64,000 nt of DNA from Misgurnus anguillicaudatus (Eukaryota > Chordata > Actinopteri > Cypriniformes > Cobitidae): positions 6,970,001-7,034,000 of the forward strand of contig NC_073346.2 in assembly GCF_027580225.2 (NCBI RefSeq), read 5' to 3'. A program made the translations under genes and the position numbers. This document shows positions 56,006 to 64,000 of this stretch, piece by piece. Every line of letters starts with the position of its first letter. The first letter of the stretch is position 1. Under the pieces are notes generated by a model, which was given only the letters and a program-made list of their open reading frames with translations, had not been told where the DNA came from and ran no database searches.

Positions 56006-58090
56006 CTCATTCCTTGACAGACATTTTTTGAAAAGTTCCCCGTCAGCATTTTTGTGATTTTCACAAAATTCCTTCCAGGAAATTTTTCGGTAACACTTTA
56101 TTTTATGACCCGCAAAGTACCGCGTAATTAAACCGAATTTACAGCATACCTATTTGTAACAACAGGGTACAGTACGTACTTGTAGGTATAAGGGAATAAT
56201 ATTTTAAGTTTGGGGTAATAAGGGGGTAAGAATATGGAAAATTATAAATTATTTATACCCTTTATATATAAGTATTTTATAACTACAGGGTACCTATTGT
56301 AATATTACGTGGTATGTATAACTTAGTCAAGTCTATTGGGAAATTATGTTTTTTTTATGATTTTATTGTGAATTTTTCATATTGACTACTAAATGTTTAT
56401 ACAGTCGATGTCTACGAGCCACATCGGCAAATAAATACAGCACATCACTTTTATTTTAGTAGCCTATATTACTTGATTTTAATAACAAAAGTCCAGCTGA
56501 TTTAATGTGGTTATCTTTTTATAAGGTAAGTACAATAAAAATAGCAACTTATTCCCTATTTACCAGGAAACTCTTACATTTGCGGACGCTTTGCAATTTA
56601 TTTACTTTTATTTCAAATTACACAATAATGACCACAAAGCAGAACGCAATTTGTTATTTTTAATAGGTGTTATCATTGGTAGAATAAAACTTTGCAACAT
56701 GTGTAAACACAAGTATTTTTTGCCAAATATAATTTATGCAATGGCAAACCAGAATGAAACAACAGATATCAGCTCCTGCTAAAGCAAAAGATGACTACAT
56801 GCGTAGGCTACTGCGCAGGTGTAGAGCGCGCACCCGTCTGCAGGAGGTTTGCTGGAACGCATTCCTGTGGTGAAATTTTCTACACTGTGGAGTACGGCTG
56901 CAAGAGATGTGAGCAGGATCCGCATGCTGGATACATGATACATGACTAATACATGACTCACGCATTTCAAACAATGTTTTTTCAAGAAAGTTGCCAGCTA
57001 ACTGTAGCAGCAGGTTAGCTAGCACATAAATTAGCCTAAAGTTAATAACTGGAAAACTCTTTTTGTCAAGGAACAGTGAAGAAACATTTACTGAAGGCTT
57101 TCATTTATGTTTTTTATATGTAATGCAGAACAGCATTTGTGAGACGACATCAACTCAACATCCGAGTGGACAAGAACACCAACAAAGGAAGCCAGCCACA
57201 AAAACAACGAAAAATTGTCATGACTTTTTATTTGAAATAAAATATAACGTATATAACAAGAGGTGAACAAAGCACCACTTTAATTTACAGCCCCCAAATA
57301 TAATATTTACCTGGTAAATACACAATACAAGGGGGTAACAAGTGCCACTTAAATGTACAGCCCGCAAAGGTAAGAGTTACGTGGTACGTACACAGAACAA
57401 GCCGGGAATTAGCCCCACTTTAATTTAAAGCCCGCAAATATAAGAGTTACCTGGTAACTCCTGTATACATATACAGATCAAAGAGGTACAAGTTGCTATT
57501 ATTTTTATTGTGCTGTTATATTTTATTTGCTGACGTGGCTTGTAGACATCAACTGTAGGCTTATACAATACACTTCATCAGGTAAAGTAGCAAATATGAA
57601 AAAAAAAACATATTACTCAAAGACCATATTACCCATAGACGTAAGTCATACATACCATGTAATATTACAATAGGTACCCTGTAGTTATGAAATACTTAGA
57701 GAACAATTTTCCATATATTCTTACCCCCTTATTACCCCAAACTCAAAACACTGTTCCCCCATAACCACAAGTACGTACTGTAGAGGTACTCTGTTGCTAC
57801 AAATAGGCACGCTGTAAATTCGGTTTAATTACCTGGTACTTTGCGGGTCGTAAAATAAAGTGTTACCGCATTTTCTATATATAAACATGCAAATATATTA
57901 AATGAAAAAACAGACCCTCTGCTTTCAAACAAACAATAAACAAACAAACAAAACGGGAATAAAACGTTTCATCCTATCTATATATGTTTTCTCTGCTTAT
58001 AAACTCCTAAATATGGGTATTTTTCTTTAAAAATATTTTTTTAGCAAAAGCTGAAATAATTGCATTTTCAAATAAAATGGAGAGAGATAG
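56006..58090. mobile_element. TTAA-family element interrupted by a long-TIR transposon
   Basis: TTAA at 56002-56005 precedes CTCATTCCTTGACAGAC; GTCAGCATTTTTGTGATTTT follows as in other family members. After the insertion (56091-57868) it resumes with CAGACCCTCTGCTTTCAAAC and AACAAACAAACAAAACGGG. Its far end near 58090 is not sharply defined. Confidence 0.7.
56091..57868. mobile_element. Long-TIR transposon with GGTAACACTTTATTTTA ends
   Basis: The first about 230 bp (56091-56320) and the last about 240 bp (57630-57868) are inverted repeats, starting GGTAACACTTTATTTTATGA and GGTAACACTTTATTTTACGA. Flanking ATTTTTC and CATTTTC may be a decayed 8-bp duplication. The 1.3-kb centre has no transposase frame; a 63-67-codon frame or two there look accidental. 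It shares terminal bases with the 272-bp MITE at 14372. Confidence 0.85.
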
Positions 58091-58280
58091 AAGAGAGCCT
58101 ACCAGGCAAATACAGGTTACAAGATATACTGTTCTCTGGGCTAAATGAAAAACAATGTATGCAAGTTTTTAAACTAATCATCGCCATCATGATAGTCAAT
58201 TTTGAACTAATGGAAAAATATAAATTATTCCCATAATTGGCACACACCCATTTGGTATATTAACAAAATTTGTTCAGGAG

Positions 58281-58580
58281 GTGCACTATTTTTTTTCTAG
58301 AGACTGGATGCAGAAGGGCATTTATGGACCTAAATTAAGCTTTCAAGAACTGTGTGAGAGGTATGGAACAGAACGTTCTTCTCTGTTTTTATACTTGCGC
58401 TTAAGGTCGGCCATAAAGGTCTATGGGCTGCCCGAGGGGGAAATCTTCCCAAACATCCGATCATTACTTGGTTTGATTTGTCCTCTTCTAGTCACTTCAC
58501 TTCATGGATGTACGAGAAGGCCTTAGAGGCTTCAGGAAATCACTTAGCTATACAGCGTACATAGGAAAGATAACTGAAAC
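58281..58580 (+). pseudogene. L1-type LINE ORF2 C-terminal fragment
   Basis: The frame has LSFQELCERYGTERSSLFLY and LRLRSAIKVYGLP, the region after the reverse transcriptase core in L1/Tx1-type LINEs (F..L...YG......F.YLQLRS). A second frame continues WMYEKALEASGNHLAIQRT. Two stops follow. There is no catalytic core, so this is a small dead piece. Confidence 0.65.
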
Positions 58581-58581
58581 T

Positions 58582-59573
58582 CATTCAGGAGGACCTCTAT
58601 GCCGGCATTTCTGTGCCAAAAAGAATCGAGCGCATCACTGATACCAGCGCGCGCACAAAAGTGTTATCGTGAGAGCATAACAGATCGCCAAGAGAGGAAA
58701 CAAAAGATTGCAAGCTCCTTTTAAACTCTCGCTCACACATGCCATCTCATATGCTCGCAAATTAAGCCCTTGCACGCGGAGATGTGTCTTACAGCACGCG
58801 CAAAATCATCTCCACACCCTCGCGCTGCATCCTCTTTCACCTGCTACATTTCGCTTGCGCGAATACAATTCTTTTTGCCAGTCGAGAGGCGGGACTTATT
58901 ATTTTACATGTAATCTCTGATATCATTGGTTGCTGCACTGTTCTTGAAACCGGTTGTGGTTGGGCGGTCGTGGTGATCGGCGGCCGGCATTTTGGGGTGA
59001 AGGTGTCAACTGGACAGCACGGATGCACAGAATGACAACGAAAGAGAAGTCAAAGTGGAAATAAAACACACAATGTTCAGCAATCCACTGCAAAAACTAT
59101 TGTTTATAGTTTATAATAGTGATAGTACAAATCTCGCCTTTCATCTTTTGTTGCTATTTTTAGCTGTTTTTTTAGTGTAATAGCAACTTTTTCCTTTTAG
59201 AAACTGCAAGTCCTAGCCATAGAAACCAATATAATGATTTATATGAATATGATACTAATTACAATGGGCTTATTTAATATATTTAGTGAATTCATTTATT
59301 TCATTTGGGGTAAGATTTTGCGTGTGCTGTAGACACATGTCCGCGCGAGGGCTTAAATTAAGAGCATTGAGATGGCATGCGTGCATGAGGGTTTAAAAGG
59401 AGCTCGCAATCTTTTGTTTCCTCGCTTGCAGATCTGTTATGCTCTCGCGATAACACTTTTGCGCGCGCGGGTATCAGTGATGTGCTCAATTCTTTTTGGC
59501 ACAGAAATGCCGTCATAGACCTCTGGTGAACTTGGACGGCGGAGTGATCGGAATCAACACGCTGAAGGTGACG
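58582..59573 (+). pseudogene. HtrA-type serine protease segment, split by a transposon
   Basis: The left piece (58582-58598) encodes HSGGPL, where HtrA proteases have the catalytic G-N-S-G-G-P-L. After the transposon, in the same frame once one target copy is removed, 59523-59573 encodes LVNLDGGVIGINTLKVT, nearly identical to the segment that directly follows the catalytic serine in animal HtrA1-like proteins. A stop follows two codons later. HtrA enzymes are trypsin-fold proteases with a C-terminal PDZ domain; only about 23 residues remain. The active-site N is replaced by H. It may be a retrocopy, a captured exon or a relic gene. The left side merges with L1-like sequence, so the true 5' limit is unclear. 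Confidence 0.6.
58599..59516. mobile_element. TIR transposon with arms of about 190 bp
   Basis: ATGCCGGCATTTCTGTGCCA and, inverted, ATGACGGCATTTCTGTGCCA begin arms that match to about position 58790 and from about 59327 (GCGCGCGC, GTGTTATCG.GAGAGCATAA, AACAAAAGATTGC). The 8-bp flanks GGACCTCT (58591-58598) and AGACCTCT (59517-59524) differ at one base, a likely target duplication. Interior without transposase. Confidence 0.85.
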
Positions 59574-59576
59574 CTA

Positions 59577-60734
59577 GTCTGAGATTATGGAAAGAGATGA
59601 TGGAGAAAACATACAAGAAAAAGATAAGAGGAAAATAACTTGAAAATGAAGTGTTAAGATCAGACCCGCATTAATATTAGAAAAGTTTTCCAGCACTTGA
59701 GAGACATTAGAAAGCAGGAGGCCTGGATACAGGTGCCAAGGCTGAATATGTTTATATGCTTATGGATGTTGTGGCTGTCCTTATAAGACAAAACTAATCA
59801 GTCTTCTGTGTTAAAATTAATATGCAAAAATATGTATTTTGAATATGGTATTGTATACTACAATGAGCCACTACAACATTACAGACAGTGGTGGCTGGTG
59901 ACTTCTCTTCTAAAAGGCGCAAATTTAAAATATGTGTTTGGTGCGTTATGTGGGGCTCGTCATCTTAAAATATCTGCATGCTGCACAAATGTGACGAAAG
60001 GGTTCATGATAAAAGCAATGCTTTTTAATGACATTTTAATGACAAATTCATTATGTATCACTGGTAAAAAAAAAGTGGCCAGTAAAATGTCAAAACCAAC
60101 CACATGACAGTTTAATTTAATGTTAACTTAAGTTTGATAATTAATCTGTTATGTCATGTTTATGACAGATTTATGACTATTTTTGCTCGTTTTAGGCACT
60201 AATTCACTAAAATTTGTATGCTTTTGTCTACAACCAAGACTTTCTTAGGTCATTTTGCTCATCAAGAAAAAGCATCTTGATTTAGGAATTTTTTAGTACT
60301 GTAAACAGGACAAAAATACTAAGTAAAAAATTTTTTTTGCATTGTTTGACTGAAACACAACTGTTTGTATTATGAACTCACAAATTAATGCAAACTGGTG
60401 TAAAATTGATTTAAACCTTCAAGCCCATCTTCAGCATTCATACATAACCAACCAGTGGTTGTAGTCTTTTGTCAGGTGTCATATTGTCTCGTGATAAGCA
60501 TGTAAAATTGAAATTGCTTCTGCATAAGAAAACAGAAGCTACGCAGCTGATGTGTGCAGCGCTCAACCATTCAGTGTTCAAATAGTTGTGCTATTACTTT
60601 CAATGGTTCTTTACTTAGACGCCTTCATCACAGCGGCTTTGTTTCATGCCATCCTTATGGACAAACTGTCAAAACATACTTCTCAAAGGAACAGCATTCA
60701 TGCATGTGCTTTAGCATACAGTCATGGGTTAGAT
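59577..60734. other. No supported gene
   Basis: AT-rich; a CAGTGGTGGCTGGTGACTTC hAT-like terminus at 59887 has no located partner. The 99-codon frame across it is probably accidental. Confidence 0.5.
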
Positions 60735-61026
60735 TCAATTCAATTCAATTTTATTTATATAGCGCTTTTCACAAGTGTTAATTGTTGCAAAGCAGCTTTA
60801 CATGAGAAGATGTAGAGGAGAACACAGAAAATCAATAGATAATATAAGAAGTAGAGAAAGCGGTTAAACCGTACAAGCGAGCATATTAATAAAGTAACGT
60901 ATACTGTAAAGTGCTAAATTAAGCCAAAGTTGGCTGACTCTCCCTGGGATTAAAAACCCTCTAGGAAAAAAAACCCAATGGGAAAAAGTCCTAGAAGGAC
61001 AAAAACCCTTGGGAGGAATTAATATA

Positions 61027-61057
<31 letters not shown>

Positions 61058-62672
61058 GGTAGGGATAGGAGGCGGGTAAGCGAATTAAACTGGTTTAGCC
61101 GGTGGTCGTTGGTCGGGCATCGGCTGGTCATCACGTTGAAGGACAGCCAGTGGATCAGTGATGCAATGATCTTCACAGCAACCGGAACTGGGTCTGTTTG
61201 TCTCATGGTCCTCGTGGTTGAGGACGAGACAGGGAGAGAAAAACAGAATTCTATTAGCGTAGGGGCCGTTCGCATGCAATGCAAGTGTCAAACATTATAG
61301 TGGTTCAAGTCGGCTCGGTTCCAGACAGGCTAACTATTGCGGCATAAGTATATTACCCATATGAGGTATGTGAGTGCTTTGTTCTGGACAAACTAACTAC
61401 TGCGGGAAATGTACATTTACTGGACATTTTATGTGAATGCTTTGTTAAAGAAGAATGTCTTAAGTTTAGATTTAAATTGATCGACTGTGTCTGATACTCG
61501 AACATTGTTTGGTAAATCATTCCAGAGCTTAGGGGCCAAGTAGGAAAATGATCTACCACCTTTAGACACTTTTGATATTCTAGGGATAATTAAGTGACCA
61601 GAATTTTGTGAGCGCAGTTTACGTGATGGATTGTATTCTGATAGTAGTTCTTTAATATACGAAGGCGCTAGGCCATTTAAGGCTTTGTAGGTGATTAGTA
61701 ATATTTTAAATTGTATACGATATTTAACTGGTAGCCAGTGTAAAGATGCCAGAATTGGACTGATGTGGTCATACTTTTTAGATCGAGTAAGCACTCTTGC
61801 GGCGGCGTTTTGAACCAGCTGTAGCTTGTTTACCTGATTTGCATGGCATCCCCCGAGTAACGAGTTACAATAGTCTATTCTAGAGGTCATAAAAGCATGT
61901 ATAAGCTTTTCTGCGTCTGATGCAGACAGCATATGGCGTATTTTTGAGATATTTCTAAGATGGAAGAATGCTGTGCGGCAGATGTTGGCGATATGACTAT
62001 CAAAAGATAGATTGCTGTCGAACATTACGCCTAAATTCTTAACCGTGGAAGATGGCACCACCGTGCAGCCATCTATGGGCAACTTGTAATCTGACATATT
62101 ATGTTTGTAGCGATTCGGTTCAATAATAAGTATCTCTGTTTTATTGGAGTTTAGCATAAGAAAGTTTTGTGCCATCCAGTCCCTAATATCACTAATGCAG
62201 TCTGTTAGCTTAGAAAACTGGTGGGTTTCGCTAGGATGCGACGAGATGTAAAGCTGGGTATCATCCGCATAGCAGTGAAAACTTATGTTATGTTTCCTGA
62301 TAATGTATCCTAGAGGTAACATATATAACGAGAATAGGATAGGGCCTAGAACTGAACCCTGAGGTATGCCGTATTTAACGGGGGAGTGATATGACTCTTC
62401 CTCATTTACATAAACAAAGTGATATCGATTGGTTAGATACGATCTGAACCAGGCTAACGCCTGACCACTGATGCCAACATAGTTTTCTAGTCTATTGAGT
62501 AAGATTGTGTGATCTATTGTGTCAAAGGCTGCACTAAGGTCTAGTAATATAAGGATTGAGATTTCACCACGATCGGATGTTAATAGGAGGTCATTTGTAA
62601 CTCTAAGCAGCGCTGTCTCTGTGCTATGGTGGGGCCTGAATCCTGATTGGAACTTTTCATATGTATGTATGA
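60735..62672 (-). mobile_element. L2/CR1-type LINE, 5'-truncated
   Basis: On the minus strand the element begins abruptly at 62672 inside the reverse transcriptase and runs to a 3' end at about 60735 reading AAAGCGCTATATAAATAAAA then a TTGAA-repeat tail. 5' truncation plus a short-repeat tail is typical of L2-type retrotransposition. The 3' UTR includes (TA)n at about 61022-61051. The fragment at 14218-16142 is a relative. Confidence 0.92.
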
Positions 62673-62673
62673 T
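61429..62673 (-). CDS. LINE reverse transcriptase, C-terminal part
   Basis: The frame is open for about 414 codons from just after a TAG at 62676 to the natural stop, with no stop or frameshift. It lacks its own start because the LINE is 5'-truncated; the first ATG (62322) is internal. Motifs in order: [30 protein letters not shown] (first catalytic aspartate), [25 protein letters not shown] (catalytic YADD), and [15 protein letters not shown], then the conserved tail [32 protein letters not shown] and LWNDLPN. This is the reverse transcriptase palm, thumb and C-terminal region of the L2/CR1 clade. The endonuclease domain is absent, so it cannot mobilise itself. The intact frame implies a fairly young insertion. 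Confidence 0.93.
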   Translation of the reverse strand: MIHTYEKFQSGFRPHHSTETALLRVTNDLLLTSDRGEISILILLDLSAAFDTIDHTILLNRLENYVGISGQALAWFRSYLTNRYHFVYVNEEESYHSPVKYGIPQGSVLGPILFSLYMLPLGYIIRKHNISFHCYADDTQLYISSHPSETHQFSKLTDCISDIRDWMAQNFLMLNSNKTEILIIEPNRYKHNMSDYKLPIDGCTVVPSSTVKNLGVMFDSNLSFDSHIANICRTAFFHLRNISKIRHMLSASDAEKLIHAFMTSRIDYCNSLLGGCHANQVNKLQLVQNAAARVLTRSKKYDHISPILASLHWLPVKYRIQFKILLITYKALNGLAPSYIKELLSEYNPSRKLRSQNSGHLIIPRISKVSKGGRSFSYLAPKLWNDLPNNVRVSDTVDQFKSKLKTFFFNKAFT

Positions 62674-63344
62674 CTACTCATAAAGTGTTGTTTGCTGTTG
62701 CAGGTAATTAGATCTCAGTTGCAGGTTAAATGAACTTATGCCAGATAGATTGAGAAAAAGCAGAACAAAAATAAAAACAGGTAGGTGTATAGTATGCAAT
62801 TACACTTTGAAGGTCTTCTTCAGTATTTTAATTGACAGATCATTGTTAAAGATAATGTCAGCACTATTGTCTTAATTCATTGCCAGATGCACACTAATGT
62901 AAATGAGGGAAAAGGTCACATTCAGTGTATATTCTAAAGTGGAATCCAATTCTTGCTTATTAGCAAATGCACCTTGAAATTTGTCATTCAGTTTGGTTGA
63001 TTCATTAATGTGAGGACATTATGTCAGTGGCAATAATGACTCAGACCTTAAGGGTGGTAACTACTGCTATTTCTATCTAATATGTCAAAACAAAAGCAGG
63101 TGAAGGACAACATGTTAGACTACTAATCTAACTTTATTAATGTTACTGATATGTCATTACATTCATTGATTTTCTTCTGTGAAAGGCAAAAATGCTTCTT
63201 AATGTAGGATAGGATAAAAAAAGAACATTTAAAGTCTCACAATAAAATAACAAAAATACTCAAAGACTTTTAGAAGAGCAACTAGCAGGTTAGCTGATCC
63301 TAATGTGTAGAGCAGTGTTACTCATTGACAAATGGGCAAGCCAG
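62674..63344. other. No supported gene
   Basis: Nothing recognised. Confidence 0.6.
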
Positions 63345-63545
63345 CATATGGATCTGAACGATTTTAACAGGGCCACATTGTGATGGCTAGACAATTTTTA
63401 AAAAACTGCTCTTGTGGGGTGTCTGCAGTGGTCAGTACCTATCAAAAGTGGTCCAAGGAAGGAAAAGCGGTGAACTGGCGACAGGGTCGTGGGTGGCCAA
63501 GACTCACTGATGCATGTGGGGAGCGAAACCTGGCCTGTGTGGTGT
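63345..63545 (+). pseudogene. Tc1-like transposase N-terminal fragment
   Basis: Broken frames give DLNDFNR, then VVSTYQKWSKEGKAVN and RQGRGWPRLTDACGERNLAC, resembling the first and second helix-turn-helix regions of a Tc1 transposase with the intervening GR-rich motif. It differs clearly from the Tc1 at 12319, so it is another subfamily. The catalytic domain is missing and the sequence passes at about 63545 into another repeat. Confidence 0.65.
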
Positions 63546-63559
63546 ATTCAAACAATTTC

Positions 63560-63740
63560 TGTAAAAACGTGTTTTCTATATCAAGAAAGTGACAAGATGA
63601 AAACCACTATTTTCTGTTACAAACCTTCACATAGCATCTTTAGGTTATAAAAACATAAAAAATTTAAATCCAGAACTTGATTTTCAAAGATTTATTATAA
63701 AAACGAATAATTTTTTCCACAAAATGCAATAAATCCATGA
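63560..63740. repeat. Dispersed repeat, also at 13575-13705
   Basis: ACGTGTTTTCTATATCAAGA and the following 30 bases match 13629-13680 with about two differences; CACAAAATGCAATAAATCCA resembles 13590-13610. Confidence 0.65.
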
Positions 63741-64000
63741 CAGTTTTTTATTTCAAAATGCTATAAATCTATTAAATCAATGTATAAATGTGAATTCATC
63801 TTTACCATTTTATATTTATTAAGTTGACTAGTGGTATACAATGATTAAAAAATAAACATTAATGGCATTAACCAAAACACTTACTTTGTTATATTAAGAA
63901 CACATTGCAATGCAATTAAAGTATTATTTTGTTTTGTTTGTTGATCACGAAGTACAAAGTAGATGAGGAAAACTAGGACTCCGTGTACTCTGCGCGCCGC
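63741..64000. other. No supported gene
   Basis: AT-rich to the window end; nothing recognised. Confidence 0.6.

Noticed and set aside
59808..60107. 99-codon frame
   Set aside because: No domain, crosses a hAT-like terminus, AT-rich codons; looks accidental.

Overview
This is vertebrate nuclear DNA. It is AT-rich, has no bacterial gene organisation, and carries Tc1, hAT, PIF/Harbinger-like, L2/CR1, I-type and L1-type LINE, DIRS, Ty3/gypsy, tRNA-SINE and many MITE sequences. That repertoire, with repeats typical of carps and minnows (GGGCCCTAT..., GGTAACACTTTA..., TTAACTCTTTC... termini), points to a teleost, most likely a cyprinid. The species call is an inference.

I found no confidently intact host gene in 64 kb. 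The most convincing host-like coding trace is a short HtrA-type serine protease segment near 58.6-59.6 kb, split by a transposon. Several exon-like pieces with plausible splice sites (13.7-14.0, 18.3-18.5, 21.6-24.4 kb) are broken and may belong to unrecognised spliced transposons. The only complete, intact-looking protein gene is a Tc1-type transposase (12319-13353) inside an element with matching inverted repeats and TA flanks.

Layout: 0-11.9 kb, low-complexity and intergenic DNA with MITEs, a GGGCCC-ended element (4990-6175), a cluster of a 14-bp motif on both strands (8554-8808) and a hAT element (8990-10081). 11.95-13.57 kb, intact Tc1. 14.2-16.1 kb, an L2 LINE fragment broken by two DNA transposons, one carrying a third. 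16.2-24.4 kb, a RecQ-like helicase fragment, two more hATs and a promoter/exon-like structure. 24.4-26.6 kb, AT microsatellite, 177-bp tandem repeats and a foldback element. 26.9-28.7 kb, an LTR with three or more nested insertions. 29.9-31.4 kb, a TIR element holding a probable solo LTR with a 75-bp minisatellite. 31.4-34.2 kb, an I-type LINE holding a DIRS fragment. 37.2-46.4 kb, two Ty3/gypsy lineages in opposite orientation plus a second minisatellite-bearing LTR (42946-45210). 51.8-53.5 kb, a compact LTR element with a proline-rich Gag. 54.3-60 kb, THAP-type remnant, long-TIR transposons, L1 and HtrA fragments. 60.7-62.7 kb, a 5'-truncated L2 LINE with a long open RT frame.

The genes do not form a pathway; the window is a stratified graveyard of transposons. 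Its value is that matching target-site duplications let the order of insertions be read directly: seven elements have exact 8-bp (hAT-type) or 5-bp (LTR) duplications, and others have TA, TTAA, TAA or 4-bp duplications.
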